A stretch of DNA of 64,000 nucleotides from Verrucomicrobiales bacterium (GTDB lineage: Bacteria; Verrucomicrobiota; Verrucomicrobiia; Verrucomicrobiales; DEV007), in the NCBI GenBank assembly GCA_029213005.1, contig JARGPI010000010.1, positions 62,001 through 126,000 of the forward strand, given 5' to 3'. Below are positions 44,068-53,531 of this stretch, piece after piece (position 1 is the stretch's first letter; each line of letters starts with the position of its first letter). Under the pieces are notes generated by a model that saw only the letters and a program-made list of their open reading frames with translations, ran no database searches and was not told the DNA's origin. Made by a program: the position numbers and the translations under genes.

Positions 44068-45033
44068 CTACTCCTTGGTCCAGATTCGGGTATTGAGATC
44101 CAGCTCCTCAATCACTTGTAGAAACAGGCTGATTTCACCAAGCATCTTCTCCAACTGATTTCGATCCGTCGCTTCGACGTTCGTGTTCGGCTCCAGATAG
44201 GGATTTCTGTGGGGAACCGCGATCCAGACACTCGATTCCCGGAACGAAAGTCGCACGTCTTTCCCGAAACGATTTCTCATTTCAAGCAACCGCCTCATCA
44301 TCGCCGGGCTGAGTATATAACGAGCCTCGACCTGATCGCTGGAATAGACTGCAAATGCTTTTTCGAACTCAGCATCCTCCATCTGAATCAAACTGGTCCC
44401 CCGGGGCCCGCCCATTTTTTGAAGCGCCCGACCGAAGCCTCCAAATGCTTTTTCCGCGACATCAGGAAGCACAAAGGTCCGCCCCTCAAAATGTTTATGA
44501 AAATCGGCTATCAGCATCAGACCTTTGAATATCGTGACGTATTCGGTTTTGGTTTTACCATCGCTGTCACGAGTTGTCCGGCGGTCCTCGGCATGTAACT
44601 CACCCAACATCAAACTCGTCTTCCCGTATTCACCGTGGATCAAATCCTCGGTATGATATCGGTCCGGACTGGAGAACAGCTCGCTTCGAATAAAAAGCCC
44701 CTCATCAATACCGCGATGTTGATCGTACTTTAGATTCGGATCGATCAATTCAGCGAGTTTCCCTATTACCGTTTCTTTATAGGCTGCGACGTAGGCTTTC
44801 CCATGTTTTCCTGCCATATAGTGATAGGAAATCATAGATCCGATACCTCCCAGGACGAGAAAGATCACCCCCACCGGAAAGAGAAGCAGAGCCCCGATGG
44901 CGGCACACACCATAATCGGAACGATTACTCCCCAGATACAATTACTTTTCTGATTTACATACTTCGCCCGGTCGAGTTCCAACCGCTGGAGGGTTGGATA
45001 TATCTCATCGAGAACTTGGTCCATCTCTCTCAT
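44068..45033 (-). CDS. DUF3137 membrane protein, LemA partner
   Basis: 321 residues. Two adjacent membrane helices at ~33-75 (GVIVPIMVCAAIGALLLF, VGVIFLVLGGIGSMISY). The C-terminal domain is DUF3137: HGEYGKTSLMLGELHAED, TIFKGLMLIADFHKHFEGRT, and YILSPAMMRRLLEMRNRF. It starts five bases downstream of lemA on the same strand, the standard pairing. Role is unknown; membrane homeostasis or signalling has been proposed for LemA proteins. Confidence 0.85.
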   Translation of the reverse strand: MREMDQVLDEIYPTLQRLELDRAKYVNQKSNCIWGVIVPIMVCAAIGALLLFPVGVIFLVLGGIGSMISYHYMAGKHGKAYVAAYKETVIGKLAELIDPNLKYDQHRGIDEGLFIRSELFSSPDRYHTEDLIHGEYGKTSLMLGELHAEDRRTTRDSDGKTKTEYVTIFKGLMLIADFHKHFEGRTFVLPDVAEKAFGGFGRALQKMGGPRGTSLIQMEDAEFEKAFAVYSSDQVEARYILSPAMMRRLLEMRNRFGKDVRLSFRESSVWIAVPHRNPYLEPNTNVEATDRNQLEKMLGEISLFLQVIEELDLNTRIWTKE

Positions 45034-45038
45034 AATAT

Positions 45039-45602
45039 TTACAGATCGACAGAGATGGATTTACGGGACTCACTGTCTCCTTCGAAAAAATCATGTCGGC
45101 TGAACCCGAACTTCGAAGCGATGATGTTTCCGGGAAAGCTCTCGACCGAATTATTGATTTCCATCACCGCTCCATTGTAAGCCCGCCGCGCGGCCGAAAT
45201 TTGCTCTTCAATCTCGGTCAGATTCCGTTGCAGATTAAGGAACTGATCGCTCGAACGAAGTTCCGGATAGGACTCGGCAACCGCAATGAGGCGGTCCACC
45301 TGCGGCCCGATCTGTTTCTCGATTTCGATCCGTCCCGAATCGGAAAGCGACATCGTCCGGGCCTGATTGCGAAGTTCAATCACCCTTTCAAACGTCTCTT
45401 TTTCATGAGCGGCAAATCCCTTCACCGTTTCGACGAGATTGGGAATCAGATCGTGTCGCTTTTTCAGCATCACATCAATCGTGCTGAAAGCATTCCTGAC
45501 CATATTTCGTTTGTTAACGAGCCCGTTGTAGATCGAAATCACAATGATCCCAACAAGCAATACGAGACCAAACGGCATCAGGAAAAGAATAGGTAGTTCC
45601 AT
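45039..45602 (-). CDS. lemA: LemA family protein
   Basis: 187 residues with an N-terminal membrane helix (LFLMPFGLVLLVGIIVI). The helical body matches LemA: VRNAFSTIDVMLKKRHDLIPNLVETVKGF, ERVIELRNQA, FLNLQRNLTEIEEQISAARR and NNSVESFPGNIIA. It is the first gene of a pair with DUF3137. The molecular function of LemA is not established. Confidence 0.93.
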   Translation of the reverse strand: MELPILFLMPFGLVLLVGIIVISIYNGLVNKRNMVRNAFSTIDVMLKKRHDLIPNLVETVKGFAAHEKETFERVIELRNQARTMSLSDSGRIEIEKQIGPQVDRLIAVAESYPELRSSDQFLNLQRNLTEIEEQISAARRAYNGAVMEINNSVESFPGNIIASKFGFSRHDFFEGDSESRKSISVDL

Positions 45603-45724
45603 AATAGTTTGGCAAAGTTAACGGAAAACCGGAAAACCGCCACTACAACCCGGACTTCGCTTTGGAACACGCATCACCTCTTTCCGTCCTTTTAGCGATG
45701 CTTTGAAAGCGATAAGCTCGCTTT

Positions 45725-47005
45725 ATGGAATCGAAAACTACCGATCGCCGAAAGTTTATTGGACTCTCAACCGGCATCGCTGCCGGATTCACCGGCCCGA
45801 ATCTCCTCCTGGGCCAGGCCAAAGGGGCAAACTCGCGCTTCCGGGTGGGAGTGATGGGTCTGAGCCGGGGAAAAGGCCACATCAAGGGATATGGAGACGT
45901 CCCGAACACCGAAGTCGCCTATGTGTGCGATGTTGATGACAACCGCCTCGCTTCCGGGGTCAAATACACCGTCGACCGAAACGGAAATGAACCCAAAGGC
46001 GTCACCGATTTCCGGAAAATTCTCGAGGATCCGGATATCGACGCCATTTCGATCGCCGCTCCCAACTTCTGGCATGCGCCGGCGACGATTCTCGCCTGCA
46101 AAGCCGGTAAACATGTCTACGTCGAAAAACCGGGGAGCTACAACCCCGATGAAGCCCAAACCATGGTGCAGGTCGCAAAGGACAATCAGAAGCACGTGCA
46201 AATGGGAACTCAACGTCGCTCCTACCCCGCTCTGATCGAGGCGGTACAAAAGCTTCGGGAAGGCGTCATCGGCGATCTTCGATCGGCCCGCTGTGTCTAT
46301 ACCGGCGCCCGCCCTTCAATCGGAAAAGGAGTCGTCGAATCCCCTCCTCCGGAGCTGAACTGGGAGCTGTGGCAGGGGCCGGTTCCGGAGCAACCCTACA
46401 AAAGCAATCTGGTCCACTACAACTGGCACTGGCACTGGCTTTACGGCGGCGGTGAGATGGCCAATAACGGAGTTCACTCACTCGATATTGCCCGCTGGGC
46501 GATGGGAGTCGATTTGCCGAACCGAATCACTTACAACGGCGGACGCTATCATTTCGATGACGATCAGGAAACGCCGGATACCTCCTCCGCCTTTTTCGAT
46601 TACGGAACGGCCGGGATCACCTGGGAAAACACTTCATGTCACCGAAGGAAGCCGGAAGTGTCCAAGTTTGTGACGGTCTACGGCGATGGAGGAACCATGG
46701 AATTTTCCAGCGCGAACTACACCATTTACGACACCAAGGGGACCGAAATCGCTCAGAATCGGGACTCACCCAGCGACGTTCCGCACTTCACCAACTTTGC
46801 GGATGCCGTTCGGGACGGCGCGACTCTCAATCAGCCGATTGCCGATGGCCAAATCAGTTCGATGATGTGTCATCTCGCCAATATCGCTTACCGAACCAAC
46901 GGCTCGGTCGACGTCAATCCGGAAACCGGAAAACTGATCAACCACGCTGCCGGGGAAAAACTCTGGGCGCGGGACGCCTATCGTCAGGGCTGGGAAATCC
47001 ACTGA
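45725..47005 (+). CDS. Gfo/Idh/MocA family oxidoreductase with Tat signal
   Basis: 426 residues. DRRKFIGLSTGIAAGF is a twin-arginine signal. The Rossmann part reads FRVGVMGLSRGKGHIKGY and VAYVCDVDDNRL; the family motif KHVYVEKPGSYNPDEA lies near 125. The substrate domain contains WHWHWLYGGGEMANNGVHSLDIARW. Paralogue of the enzyme at 23371-24729, likely acting on an extracellular sugar. Lone gene, upstream of an unknown small protein. Confidence 0.9.
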   Translation: MESKTTDRRKFIGLSTGIAAGFTGPNLLLGQAKGANSRFRVGVMGLSRGKGHIKGYGDVPNTEVAYVCDVDDNRLASGVKYTVDRNGNEPKGVTDFRKILEDPDIDAISIAAPNFWHAPATILACKAGKHVYVEKPGSYNPDEAQTMVQVAKDNQKHVQMGTQRRSYPALIEAVQKLREGVIGDLRSARCVYTGARPSIGKGVVESPPPELNWELWQGPVPEQPYKSNLVHYNWHWHWLYGGGEMANNGVHSLDIARWAMGVDLPNRITYNGGRYHFDDDQETPDTSSAFFDYGTAGITWENTSCHRRKPEVSKFVTVYGDGGTMEFSSANYTIYDTKGTEIAQNRDSPSDVPHFTNFADAVRDGATLNQPIADGQISSMMCHLANIAYRTNGSVDVNPETGKLINHAAGEKLWARDAYRQGWEIH

Positions 47006-47077
47006 TCCGAAAAATAAATTAACGAAACTTAAACAACGGGCCGCGGTTGTCCCACCCTCTGAGTAATCTGTTCTCAG

Positions 47078-47476
47078 ATGAAAATTACTACCGCAGCACA
47101 CACCGTTGTCGATCTCAATTCCGGCTCGAAATCCAGATATCCAGGCACTTCAGAACCGTCAGCAGAGGAAACGCTGACCAGACGTATGTTTCAGGATGGA
47201 TCGGGCCGGAAACTGATTAAATTCTGCCGGGAACTCTCCACCTTACTGGTTCGCAGCTACAACCCGGAAACCGGGGCCAGCGACCTGAGAGACCGGCTTT
47301 CTGCCAGCCTGATCGTGACTCTGCACTGCACCGAAAAGCAGGCCCTCAGTCTCATCGAGCTATCGCTGGAACTCCTCCATGCCAAAGCACACGGCACCTA
47401 CCGCCGCTCGGAGGTCGAGATCAGCTACCTCATCGCCACTGCCACCGGTGCGGTTAGCGACGTCAGTTCCAACTGA
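47078..47476 (+). CDS. Small protein of unknown function
   Basis: 132 residues from ATG 47078, no signal peptide or membrane helix. The centre is helical and charged (LIKFCRELSTLLVRSYNPET, ASLIVTLHCTEKQALSLIELSLELLHAKAHG). No family recognised. It is followed by a strong hairpin terminator, which supports that it is a transcribed gene. Confidence 0.6.
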   Translation: MKITTAAHTVVDLNSGSKSRYPGTSEPSAEETLTRRMFQDGSGRKLIKFCRELSTLLVRSYNPETGASDLRDRLSASLIVTLHCTEKQALSLIELSLELLHAKAHGTYRRSEVEISYLIATATGAVSDVSSN

Positions 47477-47529
47477 CACCTTTTTCCTAACTCATCACCT
47501 GGTCGTGAGTCGTTAAGTAAGGTAAAGGA

Positions 47530-47560
47530 GGGGCATCGGTGGCAACGCCGGTGCCCCTTT
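47530..47560 (+). terminator. Hairpin terminator
   Basis: GGGGCATCGG (47530-47539) pairs with CCGGTGCCCC (47548-47557; one G-U) around an 8-base loop, followed by only three T's. It separates the small unknown gene from the convergent DUF167 gene. Confidence 0.6.
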
Positions 47561-47579
47561 GACGTACCGATAGTGACCG

Positions 47580-47864
47580 TCACGATTTGAGCAACGCATC
47601 GATTTTCTCCCTCAGTTGATCGCTGCTCAGGCTCGCAATCTCGATGGTCTTCTGGCGGTTCTTTTCACCCCGGACCAACTTAACGTCGGATTTACCCACT
47701 CCCAGAGTCTTCGAGAGGAATACGATCAACGCCTTATTCGCCTTCCCGTCTACCGGTGGCGCCGCGAGTCGGATCCGCAGTAACTCGCCATCCTGCCCCG
47801 CAAACCAGTCCACCAGACAGGACTGTTTCGCATTCGGTATCACTCTGATTTTCAACTCCGCCAT
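47580..47864 (-). CDS. DUF167 (YggU-type) protein
   Basis: About 94 residues from ATG 47864 (MAELKIRVIPNAKQS); an in-frame start at 47882 adds six residues. Family pattern: PNAKQS, RIRLAAPPVDGKANKALIVFLSKTLGV and VKLVRGEKNRQKTIEI. Small alpha/beta protein of unknown biochemical role, frequent beside cell-division or YggT genes. Here it is upstream of and divergent from ftsK. Confidence 0.9.
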   Translation of the reverse strand: MAELKIRVIPNAKQSCLVDWFAGQDGELLRIRLAAPPVDGKANKALIVFLSKTLGVGKSDVKLVRGEKNRQKTIEIASLSSDQLREKIDALLKS

Positions 47865-48020
47865 CCTAAAAAACCGGATCAATCGTCGCTCTAGAGGTTC
47901 AGATCAAGGAATCCGAGATATTAAGTTGAAGCAAATAACTCGCTAGGTTAAATTACAATAGATTAGATCTGGACGATAAATAGTGTGTTTTTCATAACTT
48001 AGCCCAGAATCCAGCGAGTT

Positions 48021-50441
48021 ATGGCTACCAAAACTGCAAAGAAAAAGACCGCCGCGCGCAGGAAGGTCGATAGCAAACCATCATGGATCTCCATCGTCGG
48101 TACGCAGGAAATCTCGGCTTTGGTCTTCGGCGGTATTGCGGTGCTTCTGCTTCTCGCCTTCATTTCCTACTCTCCAAATGATCTACCTTCCTGGGTGCCT
48201 TTCGGTAGTGGAAGCGGGGTAAATCCGGATGAGGTTAACAATTTTGTCGGCCCGATTGGAGCGCTCATCGCGGGATATGGCTATTTCTTTTTCGGTGCTG
48301 CCTGTTATTTGATTCCTGCCGTTCTTTTCTGGTGGGCAGTACAAGTTCTCGCGACGAAACGCTTCCTTCACTCCCGCAATTACTTTGCCTTCACCCTCTT
48401 TACCCTTTCCGCTGCCTGCCTCATCGAATATCAGACGCTCCTTTTTCAGGACTGGGTTTCTTTATATAATCTACCGAAAAGCGCGGGCGGCTTTTTTGGT
48501 CACCTTGTCGGTCGCGAGTTCCTCGCCCGCTACATGGGGGCGGGAGGCTCACTGGTGCTGGTTTCGATTTTGTATCTGGTTACCTTGATCATTATTACCG
48601 GGATCCATCCATTCCGTTTTCTCGGTCTCCTCCGGAACCGATTCGTCCACTACTGGAAAAAAATTGTCTTTGTCGAAGATCGCCCTGCGAAAAGCAGGAG
48701 CCGTTCGTCCCGCAAGCCTCAGAAAGCGAGGCGCGAGTCAGTGGAAGATCAGAGGGCCAGAGCGATCCCAATCGAAGCGAAAGCCCTCCCCGCCCCCGTC
48801 GATCCGACGCCAAGCCCCGACCGGGTTCGGAAGATTATCGACGCCTCGCAGAGCAAACCACGCGGGACGGGTGCAGCCCCGGAACCGAGACGGCCCATTG
48901 CCGGCAAACCTCAATTCGAGAACTACGTCATCCCTTCGCTCGATATTTTAAACTATGCCGATCACAGCGACACGGAGGAAACCGACAAACGGGCTCTGAT
49001 CCAACTACAGAATATCATTGTCGCCACGCTGCAAAGTTTTCAGGTTGATGTCGAACCGGGCGACATTACGAAAGGTCCTACGATTACCCGATATGAGGTA
49101 TATCCCGCGCCCGGGCTCCGGGTCAATAAAATTATCGCGCTGAAAGCCGATCTCGCGAGGGCGACCCGTGCAGAGCGAATCAATATACTCGCACCGATTC
49201 CGGGACGGGACACCGTCGGTATAGAAATCGCGAACTCCAGCAAAATCACAGTGGCACTCCGGGAACTGTTTGAGGACGACGCTTTCCAGAAATCGACAGC
49301 CAAACTCCCTCTGGTTCTGGGGAAAGATGTGTATGGAAAAACAATCGTGGGAGACCTCGCAAAGATGCCCCACCTCCTCGTTGCCGGAGCCACCGGAAGC
49401 GGGAAGAGCGTTTGTATCAATTCGATCATTGCCAGTTTGCTCTATCGCTTCACTCCTGATGAGCTGAAATTCATCATGATCGATCCCAAGGTGGTCGAGA
49501 TGCAGCTCTACAATGACCTGCCCCATATGGTGGTTCCCGTCGTCACCGAACCGAAAAAAGTGCTTCTGGCGCTGCGCTGGGTCATCAACGAGATGGAACG
49601 TCGCTACAGTTTGTTTGCGAAGAAAGGCACCCGAAATTTTGAGGGTTATAACTTGCTGAGGGCTGCCGAGATCAAAGCCGATGCGGATGCGATCGATGCC
49701 GCCCTTCAGCCGGAGCTCGCGGGAGTTGATGATATCCCTCAGGAAGTCCCTACCGATGAGGAAAATGAATTTCCCGAAAGCCTGCCCTATATCGTCGTGA
49801 TTATTGACGAGTTGGCCGACCTCATGCAAACGGCACCGGCTGATGTGGAAACCGGGATCGCCCGGATCGCTCAGAAAGCCCGGGCAGCCGGGATTCACCT
49901 GATCGTGGCCACCCAGACTCCGCGGGCGGATGTGGTCACCGGAATCATCAAAGCAAACATTCCCTCGCGGATCGCTTTTCAGGTTTCTTCGAAGACCGAC
50001 AGTCGGATCATTCTCGACGAGAACGGCGCCGAGAATCTGGTCGGAAAAGGCGATATGCTATACCTCCCACCCGGCTCGGCTCAATTGATCCGCGCTCAGG
50101 GCGCTCTGATCACGGACGAGGAAGCTCAGGATCTTGTCGAAGCCTGCGCCGTTCAAGGGAAACCGAATTTTGAAACCGGTGACGGGGATGAGACCGGTTT
50201 TGAGTTTTCCGATGAATCCAATGACGATTCCCTTACGGATGCCGATGAAGAATTGATTAAGAAGTGCCTCGAGGTCGTCTATGCCGAGAAGAAAGCTTCG
50301 ACGTCACTTTTGCAGCGTCGCCTACGTCTCGGATACACCCGTGCTGCGAGGATGATCGACATTCTGGAAAGCAGAGGGTTTATCGGACCGGGTGACGGCG
50401 CCAAGCCGAGAGAGATTCTTATCGATCTTTCAAGTGAATGA
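48021..50441 (+). CDS. ftsK: DNA translocase FtsK/SpoIIIE
   Basis: 806 residues. The basic N-terminus is followed by about four membrane helices (~25-200: ALVFGGIAVLLLLAFISY, FFFGAACYLIPAVLFWW). A charged, fairly short linker precedes the motor: Walker A VAGATGSGKSVCIN near 455, FIMIDPKVVEMQLYNDLPHM, Walker B YIVVIIDELADLM near 595 and QTPRADVVTGIIKANIPSRI. A ~35-residue acidic insert (DAIDAALQPELAGVDD) interrupts the motor. The C-terminal gamma winged helix, SLLQRRLRLGYTRAARMIDILE, should recognise KOPS-like sites. It pumps DNA at the septum and activates XerCD at dif. Confidence 0.95.
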   Translation: MATKTAKKKTAARRKVDSKPSWISIVGTQEISALVFGGIAVLLLLAFISYSPNDLPSWVPFGSGSGVNPDEVNNFVGPIGALIAGYGYFFFGAACYLIPAVLFWWAVQVLATKRFLHSRNYFAFTLFTLSAACLIEYQTLLFQDWVSLYNLPKSAGGFFGHLVGREFLARYMGAGGSLVLVSILYLVTLIIITGIHPFRFLGLLRNRFVHYWKKIVFVEDRPAKSRSRSSRKPQKARRESVEDQRARAIPIEAKALPAPVDPTPSPDRVRKIIDASQSKPRGTGAAPEPRRPIAGKPQFENYVIPSLDILNYADHSDTEETDKRALIQLQNIIVATLQSFQVDVEPGDITKGPTITRYEVYPAPGLRVNKIIALKADLARATRAERINILAPIPGRDTVGIEIANSSKITVALRELFEDDAFQKSTAKLPLVLGKDVYGKTIVGDLAKMPHLLVAGATGSGKSVCINSIIASLLYRFTPDELKFIMIDPKVVEMQLYNDLPHMVVPVVTEPKKVLLALRWVINEMERRYSLFAKKGTRNFEGYNLLRAAEIKADADAIDAALQPELAGVDDIPQEVPTDEENEFPESLPYIVVIIDELADLMQTAPADVETGIARIAQKARAAGIHLIVATQTPRADVVTGIIKANIPSRIAFQVSSKTDSRIILDENGAENLVGKGDMLYLPPGSAQLIRAQGALITDEEAQDLVEACAVQGKPNFETGDGDETGFEFSDESNDDSLTDADEELIKKCLEVVYAEKKASTSLLQRRLRLGYTRAARMIDILESRGFIGPGDGAKPREILIDLSSE

Positions 50442-50475
50442 TGTTATTTTACTCATGTTTTTCAACAGCAGTGTC

Positions 50476-50504
50476 TTGACTAAAAATCGCCTGCTTGATA
50501 TAAC
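50476..50504 (+). promoter_or_regulatory. Sigma-70-type promoter of the RodZ-like gene
   Basis: TTGACT (50476-50481), exactly 17 bases, TATAAC (50499-50504), 26 bases before ATG 50531. This is the best consensus promoter in the window. The short leader is CA-rich (CACACACAAACACACACA). Confidence 0.65.
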
Positions 50505-50530
50505 CCCCTCAACACACACAAACACACACA

Positions 50531-51298
50531 ATGACCTCTTTTGGATCTCAACTTAGAGCTGCCCGGGAAGCCTCGGGATGGTCGATTGAATACGTCAGTT
50601 TCAAATCGAAGATACAGCCGAACATTATCGAGAGCCTTGAGAGTGATGACTATGTGTTATTCTCAAGCGCCTCATATGTAAAGAGTTTCCTCCGGAAGTA
50701 CAGTGACTTTCTCGATCTGGATCTCGAGGACGAGATTTCCGATCTGGAAATCATCGGATACAACACCGGTAGCACATTCACCGGTTGTGAAGGGGTCAAA
50801 GAAAATCTGGAGATGACTCACTTCTCCAAGAAAAACCAGCGCTACCGGAAGGCGGAGAAAAGTAAAGGATCACCGGTATTTCTGGTGGGATCCGTGGTCG
50901 TTCTGCTTAGTGCATTGGCAGGCTTTTACTACATGGGTTCTCAGGCCAATTCGCCTGAAGCCGGGGCGAGAGACATCCTTCAGGAGTTCGAGAGCAAACG
51001 GAGCGTCTTTTCGCGGGACCGGGAAGCTAAAGAGCGTCTCGTTAGCGAAAAGCGGCCCATCGCCCCGATCAAAACCTCCATTTCGCAGGACACTCCTCTG
51101 GCCAGCACCAAAAGCACGCTGACTCAGGGCAGTATGCCTCAGCCACTTCAGCAGATCGATCCCATGGATGAGTTCGACGCCATCGAGAAACCCGATGTGA
51201 GCACCTTCAATGTGCCCGAGCTCGACAGTTCAGCAGATCTGAGCCGCGCCCCGGCAAAAGTGGCACCTCGCGAGATTAATCCCCTTTTCGATTACTGA
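50531..51298 (+). CDS. RodZ-like helix-turn-helix membrane protein
   Basis: 255 residues. Residues ~5-75 form the RodZ-type HTH: FGSQLRAAREASGWSIEYVS, PNIIESLESDDY, ASYVKSFLRKYSDFLDLD. A membrane helix lies at ~117-137 (FLVGSVVVLLSALAGFYYMG). The periplasmic tail is short and low in complexity, without the beta domain of E. coli RodZ. Possibly links MreB to the membrane for cell shape, or acts as a regulator. Convergent overlap of 7 bases with the next gene. Confidence 0.8.
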   Translation: MTSFGSQLRAAREASGWSIEYVSFKSKIQPNIIESLESDDYVLFSSASYVKSFLRKYSDFLDLDLEDEISDLEIIGYNTGSTFTGCEGVKENLEMTHFSKKNQRYRKAEKSKGSPVFLVGSVVVLLSALAGFYYMGSQANSPEAGARDILQEFESKRSVFSRDREAKERLVSEKRPIAPIKTSISQDTPLASTKSTLTQGSMPQPLQQIDPMDEFDAIEKPDVSTFNVPELDSSADLSRAPAKVAPREINPLFDY

Positions 51299-51939
51299 TA
51301 CCGGTTCGGATTGGCGATCAGATCGATTTTTCCGTCGGCATAGACAATCGCCACGTTTTCTACCGTCGCCGGTGCATTCTCCTGAATGACGACGACAGAC
51401 GATTCCACGCCCCTGAGCACCGGCCTTTCGTGAGGCACCAGCTCGAAAGCTTCGCCACTGGAATTTGGGTAGGGACTGGTCAACAATAGCCCGATCTCGG
51501 ATTCCGACAGATAGGCGCCCGCCAGTTGGTTCCATTCCCGGGGATATTTACCGCCGTTCGCCCGGGAGTATTGTTCGCAGGCAATGAACAATCTCGATGC
51601 GTGTTTTTGTGACACATCGCTCTTGGCCACCATCTGAGATTTCCGAAATTCTTTTATGGCCGGCAGAGAAGCGATTGCTCCCGCCCCGATCAAAGGGAAT
51701 ACCGCCATCGTTGCGTAGGAAATGAACAATCCAAACTGAGCGAGCCTTTTCCCGGTATGTCGCCCGCCGGAAAAGCGGATATCGTGCAGAGCGAGATGAC
51801 CCAGCACGGCACCAGCGCCCGCCAGAAGCAGACCTCCGAGGATCCAGAGGGTCACGAATCCAAGTATCCCAAGCACGGTCGAGGCGACGGCAAGTGGGCT
51901 GAGCTTTCCTGAAGCATTGTTTCCGTTGGGATGAGACAT
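51292..51939 (-). CDS. DUF4190-type membrane protein
   Basis: 215 residues. Two to three membrane helices occupy ~15-85 (LAVASTVLGILGFVTLWILGG, LAQFGLFISYATMAVFPLIG), a DUF4190-like arrangement with GHLALHDIR between. The C-terminal half (~105-215) looks like a pilin-type globular segment (SRLFIACEQYSRANGGKYPREWNQL, VAIVYADGKIDLI), a pairing common in Verrucomicrobia. The function is unknown. Confidence 0.7.
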   Translation of the reverse strand: MSHPNGNNASGKLSPLAVASTVLGILGFVTLWILGGLLLAGAGAVLGHLALHDIRFSGGRHTGKRLAQFGLFISYATMAVFPLIGAGAIASLPAIKEFRKSQMVAKSDVSQKHASRLFIACEQYSRANGGKYPREWNQLAGAYLSESEIGLLLTSPYPNSSGEAFELVPHERPVLRGVESSVVVIQENAPATVENVAIVYADGKIDLIANPNRYQ

Positions 51940-52060
51940 CTATTTCCCGATTGTTATCATGAAGTCTTTAACTATGACAATGAAAACTGAAAGGGAATCA
52001 CTGAAACAATCGCGTTCAGAACTGGTCAAATCCGGAAAATTCAGCCATCATTTTGGAGTT

Positions 52061-53431
52061 ATGCGTCAATTTGCTCTCTACCTCATTCTTACACTCTGCT
52101 CCGGTTTTGCCATCGCGGAGAAGCCTAACATTCTACTCATCATGGCGGACGATATCGGGATCGAAGGCCTTTCGTGCTACGGTGGCACGTCATACAAAAC
52201 GCCGCGTCTCGATGCTCTCGCAGCTGGCGGGATTCGCTTTACTCACGCCTACTCCCAGCCCCTTTGCACTCCGACGCGGGTCCAGATTATGACCGGAAAA
52301 TACAACCACCGGAACTGGCTCTATTTCGGAATCCTCGATCCTGAGGAAAAGACCTTTGGGCACCTCATGTCAGACGCCGGTTACGAAACCTGTATCGCCG
52401 GGAAATGGCAGCTTCAATCCTACGATCCACCCGATTTTCCGGGAGCTGAAAAACGCCGCGGTCTCGGCATGAAAGTGGCCGACGCAGGATTCGACGAACA
52501 TCAGCTCTTTCATTCCTGGCATACCGAGGACAAAGGTTCGCGCTACGCCAATCCCACCTTTGATCGGAACGGCGAGTTGGTCGAGCAAGTCGAGGGAAAA
52601 TACGGCCCCGATACCTCAGTCGACTTCATCCTCGACTTTTACCGTCGGAACCGGGACAAGCCCACTTTCGTCTACTACCCGATGGCGCTGCCTCACTGGC
52701 CCGTCATGCCGACTCCTGACTCGGCAGTCTGGGCCGATCCCTCACGCCGCCTCGAAGAGGACATTCAATACTTCCCCGACATGGTCGCCTACATGGATAA
52801 AGCTGTCGGGCAACTGATCGACGGCCTGGAAGCGTTGGATCTCCGAAAAAAGACTATCGTGATCTTCTACTCGGACAACGGGACCGACCAACAGGTCACC
52901 TCCGGTTTTAAGGGCGAAGAAATCCAGGGCGGCAAAGCGACCCCGCTCCAGACCGGTATCCGGGTGCCTCTCATCGTAAACCACCCCGGGACAATCGCCC
53001 CGCAGCAAATCTGTTCCGACCTCATCGACGCCTCTGATTTTCTGCCGACTCTCGCTGCGCTTGGAGATACCAAAATTCCTGAAGATTGGTTCTGCGATGG
53101 AATCAGCTTTGCGCCCCAAATCCTCGGCAAATCCGGCCCCAAACGCGAAACGGCCTTTTTCTGGTACGATCCCCGGCCCGGCTGGGACAAAGACAAATTT
53201 TCGAGGCATATCTTCGCGCTGGACCACGATTACAAATTATTCTCCGACGGGCGCTTTTTCAAAATATCGGGCGAAGGTTTTCAGGAAACGCCCCTCTCCG
53301 GCGATCTGTCATCAGAAGCGGAAGCGGCCCGCGAAAAGCTGGCCGGCGTGATCGAACAGAAGATGAAACCGCCGATCTCGGCATCTGCCAAAAAGCTGGT
53401 CGATGCCTTCGGGAATGAAATTACCGAATAA
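52061..53431 (+). CDS. Secreted formylglycine sulfatase
   Basis: About 456 residues from ATG 52061, chosen because it places the signal peptide (FALYLILTLCSGFAIA) at the N-terminus; the frame is open to 51959. Sulfatase motifs: PNILLIMADDIGIEGLSCYG, active-site CTPTR near residue 70, GKYNHRN, YYPMALPHWPVMPT and FYSDNGTDQQVTS. Cys must be converted to formylglycine by a maturase not in the window. Substrate unknown. It lies upstream of a palindromic repeat. Confidence 0.9.
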   Translation: MRQFALYLILTLCSGFAIAEKPNILLIMADDIGIEGLSCYGGTSYKTPRLDALAAGGIRFTHAYSQPLCTPTRVQIMTGKYNHRNWLYFGILDPEEKTFGHLMSDAGYETCIAGKWQLQSYDPPDFPGAEKRRGLGMKVADAGFDEHQLFHSWHTEDKGSRYANPTFDRNGELVEQVEGKYGPDTSVDFILDFYRRNRDKPTFVYYPMALPHWPVMPTPDSAVWADPSRRLEEDIQYFPDMVAYMDKAVGQLIDGLEALDLRKKTIVIFYSDNGTDQQVTSGFKGEEIQGGKATPLQTGIRVPLIVNHPGTIAPQQICSDLIDASDFLPTLAALGDTKIPEDWFCDGISFAPQILGKSGPKRETAFFWYDPRPGWDKDKFSRHIFALDHDYKLFSDGRFFKISGEGFQETPLSGDLSSEAEAAREKLAGVIEQKMKPPISASAKKLVDAFGNEITE

Positions 53432-53437
53432 ATTTAA

Positions 53438-53480
53438 CGACTGTACCCTGTACAGTCTGAAATCGTACAGGGTACAGTCG
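53438..53480. repeat. Palindromic intergenic repeat, copy 3
   Basis: Perfect 16-base arms CGACTGTACCCTGTAC (53438-53453) and GTACAGGGTACAGTCG (53465-53480), 11-base spacer. It begins 7 bases after the sulfatase stop, a position like that of copy 1. Confidence 0.8.
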
Positions 53481-53531
53481 CCAAACCCCATGTAAACTGC
53501 TATGCTTAGCCCTTAGTAAGTTAAGACACCG

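Noticed and set aside
50505..50530. CA-repeat (CACACACAAACACACACA) as a microsatellite of interest
   Set aside because: Short, in a leader between a good promoter and a start codon; no sign of function beyond an unstructured leader.
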